Part shown: one piece after another, positions 23,234 through 33,955 of the stretch
Layout of the letters: every line of letters starts with the position of its first letter
How positions within the stretch are numbered: the first letter of the stretch is position 1
Origin: Kangiella shandongensis
Lineage (GTDB): Bacteria; Pseudomonadota; Gammaproteobacteria; Enterobacterales; Kangiellaceae
Assembly (NCBI RefSeq): GCF_020005365.1
Contig: NZ_JACNML010000002.1
Location: forward strand, 124,001-188,000
Direction: 5' to 3'
Length of the DNA: 64,000 nucleotides
Program-made: the position numbers and the translations under genes
The notes under the pieces: generated by a model
Told to the model about the DNA's origin: nothing
The model's input: only the letters and a program-made list of their open reading frames with translations
Databases searched by the model: none

Positions 23234-24091
23234 ATGAGAAACGTTACATTCGCGGCAACCCAGTTTGCAGTTACAGATAACTTCGATGAAAACTTATCTA
23301 TCGCAGAATCATTGATTGAGGAAGCTGCAGAACAAGGTGCCCAGGCAATTTTACTGCAGGAGCTTTTTGCCGGATTCTACTGGTGTAAAGATCAGGACCC
23401 CAAATACTTTGAATGGGCCGAGCCTTATAACGCCAGCCGTATCCTGCAACACTTCTCTACTCTGGCTAAACGCTTAGAGGTGGTGTTACCCGTCAGCTAT
23501 TTTGAGCAGTCTGGAAATGCCTACTTTAATTCGTTAGCCATGATCGACGTTGATGGCTCTATTCTGGACAATTACCGTAAGATGCATATCCCCGATGGAC
23601 CCGGCTATCAGGAAAAGTTTTATTTCAGCCCAGGCAATTCGGGTTTTAAGGTTTGGGATACGAAATTTGGACGTTTAGGCGCTGCTATTTGCTGGGATCA
23701 ATGGTTCCCTGAAGCAGCCCGTATTCTCGCCCTGAAAGGAGCTGAAGTCATTTTCTATCCAACCGCAATAGGTTCAGAGCCTCAGGATCCGTCATGGGAT
23801 TCAAAAGCCCATTGGCAACGGGTCATGCAAGGACATAGTGGGGCCAATATGGTACCCATTATTGCTGCTAACCGCATCGGTACTGAACAAGGAGATAGCT
23901 GTGATATTACTTTCTATGGCTCCTCTTTTATAACCGATAACTTTGGAGCAAAAGTTAAGGAAATGGATAGCCAGACAAAAGGCGTGATTACGCACGAATT
24001 TGATCTGGATAAACTGGTGAAAGACAGAGCCAGCTGGGGACTTTTTCGAGATCGCAGACCCGAGTATTACGATAGAATCACTCAGTTATAA
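23234..24091 (+). CDS. aguB: N-carbamoylputrescine amidase
   Basis: The 285-residue nitrilase-superfamily enzyme hydrolyses N-carbamoylputrescine to putrescine, CO2 and ammonia. The catalytic triad is visible: Glu in LLQELFAGFYW, Lys in NYRKMHIPDGPGYQEKFYF and Cys in GAAICWDQWFPEAAR. An open frame extends upstream into aguA, but ATG 23234 with AGAGAAC before it gives the expected start (MRNVTFAATQF). It is the last gene of the cluster, closed by a terminator. Confidence 0.97.
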   Translation: MRNVTFAATQFAVTDNFDENLSIAESLIEEAAEQGAQAILLQELFAGFYWCKDQDPKYFEWAEPYNASRILQHFSTLAKRLEVVLPVSYFEQSGNAYFNSLAMIDVDGSILDNYRKMHIPDGPGYQEKFYFSPGNSGFKVWDTKFGRLGAAICWDQWFPEAARILALKGAEVIFYPTAIGSEPQDPSWDSKAHWQRVMQGHSGANMVPIIAANRIGTEQGDSCDITFYGSSFITDNFGAKVKEMDSQTKGVITHEFDLDKLVKDRASWGLFRDRRPEYYDRITQL

Positions 24092-24103
24092 CCGATAAAT
24101 TAG

Positions 24104-24131
24104 AAGGGCAGATTATTCTGCCCTTGTGTTT
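24104..24131. terminator. Bidirectional terminator after aguB
   Basis: AAGGGCAG (24104-24111) and CTGCCCTT (24118-24125) form an eight-pair stem with loop ATTATT, followed by a T-rich tail, between convergent genes. Confidence 0.85.
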
Positions 24132-24134
24132 AAA

Positions 24135-24506
24135 TTACTTTACCTGCCACAGCTCGATCTTATTGCCTTCAGGGTCCATAAACCAGCCAAAAATCCCCAT
24201 GTCATCTTCACTAGGTTCACCAATCAGTGTTCCTCCCGCACTTTCTACTTGTTCTAAGCACTGATGAATATCATCAACAATAAAGTTGAGCATAAACTCC
24301 CTAGAGGATGGCTCAAAGTAATCGGTATCCTCCTTAAAGGGTCCCCACACCGTACAGGCTTTATCGGGAGCATTCGTTTGTAAAAAGCTGGTACCACCGT
24401 AACTCGGGTCAATAGCAAACCCCAAAGTATCCTGATACCACTGAGCCAAGGCCTTACGATCCTTAGACTTAAAAAACACTCCGCCAACACCAACGACCTT
24501 TCCCAT
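24135..24506 (-). CDS. VOC/glyoxalase-fold protein
   Basis: The 123-residue protein has the paired beta-alpha-beta-beta-beta modules of the vicinal oxygen chelate family: GVGGVFFKSKDRKALAQWYQDTLGF at the N-terminus and GWFMDPEGNKIELWQ at the C-terminus, with the conserved DPEGN turn and terminal Glu metal ligand. Members include glyoxalase I, antibiotic-binding proteins and dioxygenases; the substrate cannot be inferred. A strong AAGGAG lies before its ATG. It is 15 bases downstream of the rhodanese lipoprotein on the same strand, so they are probably co-transcribed. Confidence 0.85.
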   Translation of the reverse strand: MGKVVGVGGVFFKSKDRKALAQWYQDTLGFAIDPSYGGTSFLQTNAPDKACTVWGPFKEDTDYFEPSSREFMLNFIVDDIHQCLEQVESAGGTLIGEPSEDDMGIFGWFMDPEGNKIELWQVK

Positions 24507-24521
24507 AAATACTCCTTATAC

Positions 24522-25202
24522 TCACTGCACTATATATTCTGCAATATCCTTGTTAACACCATTAATCACACTTTTATAACCTAGTTTTTCCAAAGCAACT
24601 TTCGCTTTGCCCGCACGATTACCGCTACGACAATACACCACAATTTGTTGTGTTTTATCTAAATTCAGTGAGCCAATAGTGTCAGTCAACGTTGCCACTG
24701 GTAATAGCGTCGCATCTTGATAATGCCCCTGTTGATACTCTTCTTCGGTACGAACATCAATCACTCTAGCATCGGATAAATCGCCTTTTTTATAAGCGAT
24801 AAAGTGCGCCCTATAGCTCGCAGGGTCAATTTTTATATTAGCCGCAGGAGCTGGCTTTAAATAAGCTAGAATCAGGCGAGTATCTCCAACAGTCATTTCA
24901 CTTTCAGCCGGCTGAGTAGCACCAATTAGCAATGACTTCTGGATAGGTTTATTGTCGACCGTATAATTAACTAATACTTTCGCTACCCCGCCAGTAACGC
25001 ATTGCACTCCTTTAGGACAACGGTAATCCTCGGCAACCCTCTCAAACTGGAAGTCGATATCATTGAACAAAACTCGCTCTCCAGCCTGCAGCGTAAAATC
25101 TCGAGGGAGATCATCTGAACCTGTTGCTAGAGATTGCTCACGACATGACAAAATAAAAGGTAAAACAATTAATGACAGAAAAAATAATTTAAAAAATCGC
25201 AT
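24522..25202 (-). CDS. Lipoprotein with C-terminal rhodanese domain
   Basis: The 226-residue product has a signal peptide and lipobox (PFILSC), so it should be anchored in the envelope. Residues about 25-130 form an unfamiliar domain with a Cys pair (RCPKGVQC) that could bind a metal or form a disulfide. Residues about 135-225 are a rhodanese-like domain (ARVIDVRTEEEYQQGHYQDA) with the active-site Cys in VVYCRSGNRAG. Such domains transfer sulfur or bind thiols. ATG 25202 with AGGAAGC matches a proper signal peptide better than an ATG 21 bases upstream. Confidence 0.85.
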   Translation of the reverse strand: MRFFKLFFLSLIVLPFILSCREQSLATGSDDLPRDFTLQAGERVLFNDIDFQFERVAEDYRCPKGVQCVTGGVAKVLVNYTVDNKPIQKSLLIGATQPAESEMTVGDTRLILAYLKPAPAANIKIDPASYRAHFIAYKKGDLSDARVIDVRTEEEYQQGHYQDATLLPVATLTDTIGSLNLDKTQQIVVYCRSGNRAGKAKVALEKLGYKSVINGVNKDIAEYIVQ

Positions 25203-25267
25203 AGAAGCTTCCTGATATAGCAATGAACTGATTCATTGTTATATCAACGGAAATAAAAAGCAAGGAA

Positions 25268-25343
25268 TGGCGTCCCCACCTGGACTCGAACCAGGAGCTT
25301 AGGCTTAGGAGGCCCATGATTTATCCAGTTAATCGATGGGGAC
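25268..25343 (-). tRNA. tRNA-Arg (anticodon CCU)
   Basis: The minus strand folds as a cloverleaf: acceptor GTCCCCA/TGGGGAC, D stem GATT/AATC, anticodon stem TGGGC/GCCTA around loop CTCCTAA (anticodon CCT), T stem CCTGG/CCAGG around TTCGAGT, discriminator G and an encoded CCA. Length is 76 bases. It decodes AGG. Confidence 0.92.
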
Positions 25344-25394
25344 GCAATGAAAAGACAGCACTATTATAAGAATTGATTCAAAAAGATAAATTGT

Positions 25395-26261
25395 TTAATG
25401 AATATTTTCGACTAAAAAATCAATCAATGCACGAACCTTGGGCGAGACGAATCGATTTTGTGGATAAACTGCCCAAATACCCTCTTCAGGAATTCGATAC
25501 GGTTCAAGAACCGGTACCAGCTCCCCACTCTCCAGATACTCCTGAGTGTAGTAGTCTGGCAATTGAACGATCCCGATGCTTTGCAGTGCCGCTTGAGTTA
25601 AAGCATAACCACTGTTATATCGCACATTACCCGAAACCTTAACGGTTTTTTCTTTACCCTCTACATTAAAACGCCAGTAATCCAAAGTACCCAGCAGGCA
25701 GTTATGGCTGGCTAACTCTGACAGCGTATGCGGCGTCCCAAACTGTCGTAAATAATCAGGGGAAGCGCAAACATAGTTCGAACGCTTGCTCAACTTTCTC
25801 GCCATCAGGCTTGAATCTTTTAAGTCACCAATACGAATAGCCAGATCATAGCCCTCATCCACCAAATCAACCTGTTTATTAGTTAAATAGGCTTCGACTC
25901 CAACTTCAGGGTACTGTTTTATAAAGCGGTTCACTAAAGGCAGTATAACCTGCTCACCATAAGTCACGGTTGCTGATATTTTTAACTCCCCTCTTGGTTT
26001 GTTTTGCAGATTCTGTACGATATCTTGCGCATTCTGTAAACCATCCAGTACCGCTCGACAATGTTGATAAAATACTTTACCCTCCTGCGTCAGTGTGACC
26101 TTTCGCGTTGTGCGGTAAAGTAGCTTAATGCCCAGACGTTGCTCCAGCTGGCTAACTTGCCGACTGACCTGGGCTGTTGATAATTTAATTTGCTGCGAGG
26201 CTTTAGTAAAACTTTCACTCTCGGCCACAGCAACAAATTCTGAGATTCCTTGCCATTCCAT
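25395..26261 (-). CDS. LysR-family transcriptional regulator
   Basis: The 288-residue protein has an N-terminal winged helix (FVAVAESESFTKASQQIKLSTAQVSRQVSQLEQRLGIKLLYRTTRKVTLT) and a C-terminal periplasmic-binding-like sensor domain (ISATVTYGEQVILPLVNRFIKQYP). It is divergent from frmA, with 97 bases between start codons, the classical layout for a LysR regulator of the adjacent operon. It may control formaldehyde detoxification; in other bacteria a LysR-type or FrmR-type regulator does this. The effector is not known. Confidence 0.92.
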   Translation of the reverse strand: MEWQGISEFVAVAESESFTKASQQIKLSTAQVSRQVSQLEQRLGIKLLYRTTRKVTLTQEGKVFYQHCRAVLDGLQNAQDIVQNLQNKPRGELKISATVTYGEQVILPLVNRFIKQYPEVGVEAYLTNKQVDLVDEGYDLAIRIGDLKDSSLMARKLSKRSNYVCASPDYLRQFGTPHTLSELASHNCLLGTLDYWRFNVEGKEKTVKVSGNVRYNSGYALTQAALQSIGIVQLPDYYTQEYLESGELVPVLEPYRIPEEGIWAVYPQNRFVSPKVRALIDFLVENIH

Positions 26262-26349
26262 ATTGTTACATATAGGTAATAGTGAATTGACAGAAGAGAT
26301 ATTAACAACAAATAGTAAACAAATATAATGATTTCTATATCAAATATAG

Positions 26350-27483
<1,134 letters not shown>

Positions 27484-27505
27484 GATAAGTTTTATTCAGG
27501 AGATA

Positions 27506-28345
27506 ATGATGGAAATCGAAAATATAAGTACGGCGAAAAGCTTTGGTGGCTGGCATAAGCAATACCAGCACCATTCCTCTGCGCTTAACTGCTCAATGCA
27601 GTTTGCCATTTACCTGCCGCCCCAAGCCAGTGAAAGCAATAAAGTGCCTGTTTTGTACTGGCTCTCGGGGTTGACCTGTACCGATGAAAACTTTATGCAA
27701 AAAGCTGGAGCTCATCGCATCGCTGCTGAACTGGGAGTTGCCATTGTTGCACCAGACACCAGCCCTCGAGGTGATGGTGTGGCAGATGATGACGGTTACG
27801 ACCTGGGGCAAGGTGCGGGCTTCTATGTCAATGCCACAGAAGCTCCCTGGAACAAGCACTTTCAAATGTATGATTACATCAATGAAGAGCTTCCAGAGTT
27901 AGTCAAGGCAACCTTCCCTGTCTCAGATAAATGGTCCATCTCCGGGCACTCCATGGGTGGACATGGCGCTATCATGATGGCTTTAAAAAATCCGGACAAA
28001 TATCAGTCTGTGTCGGCCTTTAGCCCCATTGTTAATCCAGTAGCTTGCCCCTGGGGAGAAAAAGCGTTTACAGCCTATTTGGGTAGCGATAGAGAGCAGT
28101 GGAAAAACTACGACTCAACTGAACTAATGTCTCAGGCAGAAAAGCAGATTCCCCTAATGGTCGATCAGGGGTTATCTGATGGGTTCCTGACAGAGCAACT
28201 GAAACCTCAAAACCTGGTCAACGTGGCTAATAAAGTTAACTACCCTCTCACTTACCGTGAGCATGAAGGTTACGATCATAGCTACTACTTCATCAGTAGC
28301 TTTATTGAAGACCACTTACGGTTTCATGCAAAACATTTACCTTAA
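27506..28345 (+). CDS. frmB: S-formylglutathione hydrolase
   Basis: The 279-residue alpha/beta hydrolase cleaves S-formylglutathione to formate and glutathione. Motifs are [19 protein letters not shown], the nucleophile Ser in [13 protein letters not shown], and the catalytic His in the C-terminal [10 protein letters not shown]. Two ATGs in tandem could start it; the first follows CAGGAGATA. It lies 22 bases after frmA and is surely in the same operon. Confidence 0.97.
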   Translation: MMEIENISTAKSFGGWHKQYQHHSSALNCSMQFAIYLPPQASESNKVPVLYWLSGLTCTDENFMQKAGAHRIAAELGVAIVAPDTSPRGDGVADDDGYDLGQGAGFYVNATEAPWNKHFQMYDYINEELPELVKATFPVSDKWSISGHSMGGHGAIMMALKNPDKYQSVSAFSPIVNPVACPWGEKAFTAYLGSDREQWKNYDSTELMSQAEKQIPLMVDQGLSDGFLTEQLKPQNLVNVANKVNYPLTYREHEGYDHSYYFISSFIEDHLRFHAKHLP

Positions 28346-28346
28346 A

Positions 28347-28379
28347 CACAAAAAAGCCGCTTAAAGCGGCTTTTTTGTG
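28347..28379. terminator. Bidirectional terminator between frmB and the TonB receptor gene
   Basis: AAAAAAGCCGCT and AGCGGCTTTTTT form a long perfect stem with loop TAAA, flanked by A and T tracts, between convergent genes. Confidence 0.95.
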
Positions 28380-28393
28380 AGTAATCGATAGCT

Positions 28394-31258
28394 TTAGAAA
28401 GTGTAATTCATTTCTAAATATAACTCTCGACCAATACCCGCACCGGCATATACAAAATGGTTATACCAAGGGTAATCATAGAACTGGAAGGTTTCATCTT
28501 TAGGCGGCTCAGCATCAAACAAGTTACGAACTCTCAAACCTGTAGAGAAACTATCTGTCCAGTTGTAATTAGCCGTCAAGTTGTACGTTATGTACGGACG
28601 CATGCGGTAATCACGCTCAGGGTCACGCTGACTTGGACGCCATGCTGTCACACCACCGCGACGGAATGCCGTCAAGGCAACACGGTAGTCTTCTGCTGAC
28701 CATGCTAGCGTTGTAGTTACACGCGAACGTGGATCCCAGCCACCTAAGATCTCATCATCTCGAAGATCAATCTCTTCGCTATCGTCATTAGCTTGGTATT
28801 TATTGGATAGCATATGGCTATAATCAATATTGAACTCTAAACGACCCGCATCGTAATTTCGCCCCCAGCGTAGGCTCGCATCCAAGGTGTCAATCTCGGT
28901 TTTTGATGCGTTAATCGGCGATACATTAAACCTGGAGACAAAAGAGATACCTGTTCCTGGATCTGTTTCTCGATCAATGCGAGCATCAATATAATCACAT
29001 CGAGCCTGATCAACTTCACCACTATTGATGTAGCATTCAAATTCGTCACGCAATAAATTCGAAGCACTCTCTGTCTGGACACGGTCTTCAAGGTTCAGCC
29101 TGTTGTAAGTGGTCATTAAAGTCAACTCCTCAGTAATGTCTACCGAGAAGCCTAGCCATGCACTGTATCCTGTTTCATCGTCCAAGGGCTCCCCACCTAA
29201 ATCCTGAGACCCCACACGCTGAACGAATGAGCTACTGCTGCTACAGGTGCTCGGATCAAAGTTATCTTGAGTGCCACCATTAAACTCATGGACCTGCAAG
29301 CACTGAACTAAATCAGTAGTTCCAGTAAAGAAACCCGTTGTTGTATATACCTGGTTCAAATCTGGAGCTCGGAAACTCCCTGTATATCCACCACGTAACA
29401 AGAATTCATCGACAGGTCTCCATGTGAAAGTTAACGACGGTGTTGTGCGAGTGCCAATAGACGAAGACTGGCTATCGTAGTTATCAACACGGGCTGCCAA
29501 GTTAACTTCAAACGTATCGCTCATTGGAATTAGCAACTCACCACCAAGAGCATATCGGGTACGATCACCTTCACCTTGATAGCCCGTTAACTTCCACCAA
29601 CCTGAGCCAGGTAAGTTAGGCAATGGTGGGTCCTGTGAAATACGAGCATCCGGTACAAACTCAAACTCTTGCTTTTCATATTCTAAGACTGCTGCATAAC
29701 TAACAGTACCCGCCCAGTTATCGAACCAGTCACCAGTAATATTAAAGTTAGCACTAGTTGATGAAGTTTCATTACCATAAGTTTGGATGCCAATAGCATT
29801 TTGCACCAATGGGCGTGTTGTATCGTTTAAAGGCTCAAACAAGTTACCGCGTAAACCAAAAGGAACACCTGTACCAGACCACCAGTCAGTACCAAAGAAG
29901 CTTGTTCCCATGTAATCACCTAAAAACAAATTGATCACTTCTTCAGCTTTCCACCATGGGCTTTTTGACTCATACTCGTACTCGGAGCGATTCAAAGCAA
30001 CTTCCCACTCGTGTGCACCGATAAAGCCATTAGCCCCTACTGTGAAGCTCAAAGAGTCATCTTCAAATTCTGTATCAAGGCTTCGTCCCAGCTCCTCTTC
30101 GGTAAACAGCCTTTGACCTAAATACCAGTCAAAGTAGTTAAAACCAAAACCGGTATCCACCACTGTCGAGGTATCCAGGATATCTTCTGACACAAACAAA
30201 TAATGACTGTTATTTGTAGACTCACTTTGATAGTAAAGAACATCTGCAAACAAACTAACGTCATTACTTAACTGATAGTCACCGTGTACAAACAAAGAGT
30301 GAGACTCTTTTGCATTTCGAAACGAAGTTTGTGCAGCACCATCATCACCACAGAAATAACCAGCCACGGGGCGGAATGAGCGCTCGGTACCGTTCGCCAT
30401 ACCAGAACAGGTACCGACTCCAGGGTCCATATAGTATTCACGTCCGTTGAGATTATCCCACCAGTTCAACCCCAGTACGTAGCGTGTTAAAACCCCTTCG
30501 CCATAGGGGTAATCCAAATCAGAGTCAAAATCATCAAACTCCCCAGCAGTAATCAATTCTCTATCGGTATATTGATATGCTATCGTCACATTACCTTTAT
30601 CAAAAGTTTTACCAGTAACCACTTTTAGCTGTGTATCCAGCGGATTCGAATCGGCTTCAGTTGGAGTGCCTACGATTAAATTAACCGTTGTCTGATCAAC
30701 ATCATCCTTCAAAATAATGTCAACAACACCAGCAACCGCATCCGATCCATAAATCGCTGAAGCACCAGTACTTAAGATACGAATTTCTTTAACCGCAGCG
30801 GCAGGAATAGCGCCAAAGTTAAACACAGAAGTATCTGACTGATACGCCGCGGGATATGAAGAAATACGGCGCCCATTTAACAGTAATAATGTGTTACCGA
30901 CACCAATACCACGAAGGTTTAATGTTTGAACATCCGGAGTAAATCCGCTTGAAAACTCAGGGCCTTCAAACTGAAAACTACTGTTTTGTGTTAAATTTGT
31001 GAGAGCATCAAAAACGGTAACATGGCCTTGTTCAGCCATATCTTCATTTGTAATGACGGTTACCGGCTGTGCACCCTCAATCGCAGTCCTTTTAATACGT
31101 GAACCAACTACAGTTATTTTTTCAGGTTCGTTATTTGCAGTTTCCTCTTCTGATTCTGAACTTTCATCGGCAGCATATGCTGTCCCAGTAAAAGCCAAAG
31201 ATGCAGAAGCAAGAAGCGCTACTTTTACCGCTTGAGCGATAATGTTGTGCTTTGTCAT
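28394..31258 (-). CDS. TonB-dependent outer-membrane receptor
   Basis: The 954-residue protein has a signal peptide (ALLASASLAFTGTAYAAD), a Glu/Ser-rich spacer, a TonB-box-like EKITVVGSRIKR stretch, and a plug domain (VTVITNEDMAEQGHVTVFDAL, LNLRGIGVGNTLLLLNGRRIS, GASAIYGSDAVAGVVDIIL). The rest alternates in the manner of a 22-strand beta-barrel and ends with aromatic Phe. It imports a large substrate using TonB energy. The LNGRRIS type with long loops is frequent in marine bacteria that take up peptides, sugars or siderophores; the ligand cannot be told. No iron-regulation box was recognised upstream. No TonB or partner gene is adjacent. Confidence 0.93.
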   Translation of the reverse strand: MTKHNIIAQAVKVALLASASLAFTGTAYAADESSESEEETANNEPEKITVVGSRIKRTAIEGAQPVTVITNEDMAEQGHVTVFDALTNLTQNSSFQFEGPEFSSGFTPDVQTLNLRGIGVGNTLLLLNGRRISSYPAAYQSDTSVFNFGAIPAAAVKEIRILSTGASAIYGSDAVAGVVDIILKDDVDQTTVNLIVGTPTEADSNPLDTQLKVVTGKTFDKGNVTIAYQYTDRELITAGEFDDFDSDLDYPYGEGVLTRYVLGLNWWDNLNGREYYMDPGVGTCSGMANGTERSFRPVAGYFCGDDGAAQTSFRNAKESHSLFVHGDYQLSNDVSLFADVLYYQSESTNNSHYLFVSEDILDTSTVVDTGFGFNYFDWYLGQRLFTEEELGRSLDTEFEDDSLSFTVGANGFIGAHEWEVALNRSEYEYESKSPWWKAEEVINLFLGDYMGTSFFGTDWWSGTGVPFGLRGNLFEPLNDTTRPLVQNAIGIQTYGNETSSTSANFNITGDWFDNWAGTVSYAAVLEYEKQEFEFVPDARISQDPPLPNLPGSGWWKLTGYQGEGDRTRYALGGELLIPMSDTFEVNLAARVDNYDSQSSSIGTRTTPSLTFTWRPVDEFLLRGGYTGSFRAPDLNQVYTTTGFFTGTTDLVQCLQVHEFNGGTQDNFDPSTCSSSSSFVQRVGSQDLGGEPLDDETGYSAWLGFSVDITEELTLMTTYNRLNLEDRVQTESASNLLRDEFECYINSGEVDQARCDYIDARIDRETDPGTGISFVSRFNVSPINASKTEIDTLDASLRWGRNYDAGRLEFNIDYSHMLSNKYQANDDSEEIDLRDDEILGGWDPRSRVTTTLAWSAEDYRVALTAFRRGGVTAWRPSQRDPERDYRMRPYITYNLTANYNWTDSFSTGLRVRNLFDAEPPKDETFQFYDYPWYNHFVYAGAGIGRELYLEMNYTF

Positions 31259-31500
31259 TGTTCTTCACCCCATTTTCATTAATTTTATTGTCGCCAATAA
31301 TAACTTTGGCCGAATAATACTAATACATAAAACGTTATTTTAGAACCATAAAAATCTAAAACACGACATTTTTATTAATAAAATCTAATATAAACTTAAA
31401 ATGGCTCTTTAAAACTCAACAAAAAAATAGGCTGAGATATTTGTAAAGCACTCTAAATTAGTCATAGAATACTACACGTAATCATCACAACAGCACACGA

Positions 31501-31923
31501 ATGAGCAAAGTATCCATATTAAAACCTCAAGGAAGCTATTCAGACATTCCTCTCTATTCTGGACGTGTATCCGCGGGATTTCCTGGTGTTGTGGATGAGC
31601 ATATGGAAGATACGCTCAGTCTTGATCAACTGTTGATTAAACAGCCCGCGACCACTTTCTTTGCTCGAGTCGAGGGTGACTCCATGATTGAGGCAGGCAT
31701 ATTTCAGGGAGATGTTTTAGTGGTTGACCGCTCTATTGATGCCAAAGATGGAGATATCGTAGTCGCCTTACTCGACAATGAATTTACTGTCAAACGTCTG
31801 AAAAACCCTGAAAGCCCGATATTACAGTCTGAAAACCCCAACTACCCGAATATTACTGTCACTGGAGAACATGAGCTTACGATCTGGGGAGTAGTTACAG
31901 GCCTGGCCAGGAGTTTACGATGA
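31501..31923 (+). CDS. umuD: UmuD, translesion polymerase V subunit precursor
   Basis: The 140-residue LexA-like protein has the self-cleavage site Ala25-Gly26 in VSAGFPG, where E. coli UmuD has Cys-Gly. The catalytic Ser61 (GDSM) and Lys98 (FTVKRL) are present. RecA-stimulated cleavage yields UmuD', which joins UmuC in polymerase V for mutagenic bypass of lesions. Its stop overlaps the start of umuC (ATGA). I found no clear CTGT-N8-ACAG LexA box in the 242 bases upstream. Confidence 0.93.
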   Translation: MSKVSILKPQGSYSDIPLYSGRVSAGFPGVVDEHMEDTLSLDQLLIKQPATTFFARVEGDSMIEAGIFQGDVLVVDRSIDAKDGDIVVALLDNEFTVKRLKNPESPILQSENPNYPNITVTGEHELTIWGVVTGLARSLR

Positions 31924-33167
31924 GCAAGAGCACCTATGCTCTTTGCGACGTTAACAGCTTTTACGTTGCCTGTGAGCGCCTTTTCCGCCCAGACCTACAG
32001 AATAAACCAGTGGTCGTGCTCAGCAATAATGATGGCTGTGCTATTGCCATGTGTGAATACTCGAAATCACTGGGTATCAAAATAGGTACTCCCCACTTCC
32101 AAATAAAGACGCTTATTAAAAAACATGATATCGAGTGCTTTTCATCAAACTACGGCCTTTATGGTGATATATCACAACGATTTAACTGGGTTCTCAGCCA
32201 GTTTACCGACAAGGTGTCGCCTTATTCCGTGGATGAATCTTTTTTGAAGTTCGATGGATTTACCGATAATTTAATACAGCACTGTAAACGACTTAGGAAG
32301 ACCGTAGATGAATGGTTATCCTTGCCTATTTGTATTGGATTAGCCCCGACGAAAACCTTAGCAAAAGTGGCTAATTACTATGCAAAAAAACACCAGGGCT
32401 CAACGCAGGGTGTCGTCGATTTAAGAAACGAACAGCATCGTGAGTGGGCCCTCAGGCGAATGCAGGTAAGCGATATATGGGGTGTTGGTCGGCGTCTGAC
32501 ACAAAAGCTCAAACTTCATGGCATTATCACAGCATGGGATCTCCATAACGCTGACTATAAAACTCTGCAACGAATGTTTTCTGTGAATATGGAGCGGACC
32601 ATCTTAGAGCTACGTGGTCAGCCGTGTTTAACATTTAGTGAACTACCACAACCCAAGCAATCTATTCTAAATTCTCGCTCATTCGGTAACCCGATTACTG
32701 AGCAAAGTGATTTAAAAGAAGCGCTAGCCTATCATGCCACAAGGTGCTGTGAAAAATTACGCAAGCAATCATCTTTAGCATCCAGTATTCAGTTGTTTCT
32801 ATATACTCGCGATGGTTACCATCACGGCATCACTCTGCCTTTTTCAGAGCCAACTGACGATACCAGCTGCTTCCTGAAAGCTATTAATAGCGGTGTGCAA
32901 AAGATTTATAAAGCCGGCGAAGTTTATAAGAAAGCGGGAGTTGTCTTATTCGGATTAGTACCAAGTAGCGGTTACCAGTCTGATATTTTCAGTAATACAT
33001 CCCAGCGGCCAGAATTGATGGATAGCTTGGACACCATCAACAAAAAATATGGGCAAGACACGATTAAGTTTGGAAGTCTTGGTTTTGCCAAACGATGGGC
33101 CATGCGCTGCAATGCCCAGTCGCCGCATTATACAACACGGTGGAGCGAAATAATCAAAGTATCTTAA
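31920..33167 (+). CDS. umuC: UmuC, catalytic subunit of DNA polymerase V
   Basis: The 415-residue Y-family polymerase has the first catalytic Asp in CDVNSFYVACERLF and the acidic pair in YSVDESFLKFDG. The helix-hairpin-helix segment WGVGRRLTQKLKLHGI and a C-terminal little-finger/UmuC extension follow. It overlaps umuD by four bases, so the two are translated together. It copies past DNA lesions at low fidelity after UmuD cleavage. Confidence 0.95.
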   Translation: MSKSTYALCDVNSFYVACERLFRPDLQNKPVVVLSNNDGCAIAMCEYSKSLGIKIGTPHFQIKTLIKKHDIECFSSNYGLYGDISQRFNWVLSQFTDKVSPYSVDESFLKFDGFTDNLIQHCKRLRKTVDEWLSLPICIGLAPTKTLAKVANYYAKKHQGSTQGVVDLRNEQHREWALRRMQVSDIWGVGRRLTQKLKLHGIITAWDLHNADYKTLQRMFSVNMERTILELRGQPCLTFSELPQPKQSILNSRSFGNPITEQSDLKEALAYHATRCCEKLRKQSSLASSIQLFLYTRDGYHHGITLPFSEPTDDTSCFLKAINSGVQKIYKAGEVYKKAGVVLFGLVPSSGYQSDIFSNTSQRPELMDSLDTINKKYGQDTIKFGSLGFAKRWAMRCNAQSPHYTTRWSEIIKVS

Positions 33168-33204
33168 TTGAGAACTTGTCGTCCTTAAAATCAGGCTAGT
33201 ATTA

Positions 33205-33915
33205 ATGAAACACAGTATATTCTTGTTAGATGACTCGGTTAACTTTCCCGATGCATCGCTTGCACAGGATGAGCCAAACGGTTTGCTTGCCATCGGTGGC
33301 GACTTGTCTCTACCAAGGTTAATTGAGGCATACCGGCATGGAATCTTTCCCTGGTATTCTGAAGGCGAACCTATTTTATGGTGGTCTCCCGATCCTAGGT
33401 GTGTCTTCCCTATTGATGATGTTCATATATCTCGCTCTATGCGCCGAGAATTAAAACGAAAACCTTATCAAGTCACTATTAATAGAGCTTTCGCGGAAGT
33501 CCTCGACGGTTGTGCGGCACCGAGAGCCAAAGAACCAGAGACCTGGATCTTACCGGAGATGAAGCAAGCCTATGAGCAACTGCATCAAAGAGGTTTTGCG
33601 CACTCGGTAGAAGTCTGGCGCGATGAGCAGCTTTTTGGCGGGTTATACGGCGTTAGCATGGGGCGTTTTTTCTTTGGTGAATCAATGTTTAGCAGCGCAC
33701 CAAATGCTTCAAAGTTTGCCTTGATATACCTTGCTCATTACTTGAAAGAACAGGGTTTTCTACTACTGGATAGTCAGGTCGGTAACCCGCACTTATACCG
33801 TATGGGGGCAGTGGATATACCACGAAGTGAATTCTTAAACTTATTGAATACGCATATCGACTGGCCGCAACCGAAGGGTATGTGGCTGCCTAAAACGCTT
33901 TCTGAATGGCAATAA
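33205..33915 (+). CDS. aat: Leucyl/phenylalanyl-tRNA-protein transferase
   Basis: The 236-residue enzyme adds Leu or Phe from aminoacyl-tRNA to proteins with N-terminal Lys or Arg, marking them for ClpS/ClpAP. Family motifs are NGLLAIGGDLSLPRLIEAYRHGIFPW, ILWWSPDPRCVFP, GGLYGVSMGRFFFGESMFS and LLDSQVGNPHLYRMGA. Neighbours bpt, infA, clpA and clpS make this an N-degron cluster. Confidence 0.97.
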   Translation: MKHSIFLLDDSVNFPDASLAQDEPNGLLAIGGDLSLPRLIEAYRHGIFPWYSEGEPILWWSPDPRCVFPIDDVHISRSMRRELKRKPYQVTINRAFAEVLDGCAAPRAKEPETWILPEMKQAYEQLHQRGFAHSVEVWRDEQLFGGLYGVSMGRFFFGESMFSSAPNASKFALIYLAHYLKEQGFLLLDSQVGNPHLYRMGAVDIPRSEFLNLLNTHIDWPQPKGMWLPKTLSEWQ

Positions 33916-33955
33916 TCTGGTGGTAAAAGTCATTCTAGGATAGTACCCTAAGGGT

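Noticed and set aside
25268-25343. tRNA-Arg (CCU) as a possible attachment site of an integrated element
   Set aside because: tRNA-Arg genes are common integration sites, but no integrase, no duplicated tRNA 3' end and only ordinary genes were seen on either side.
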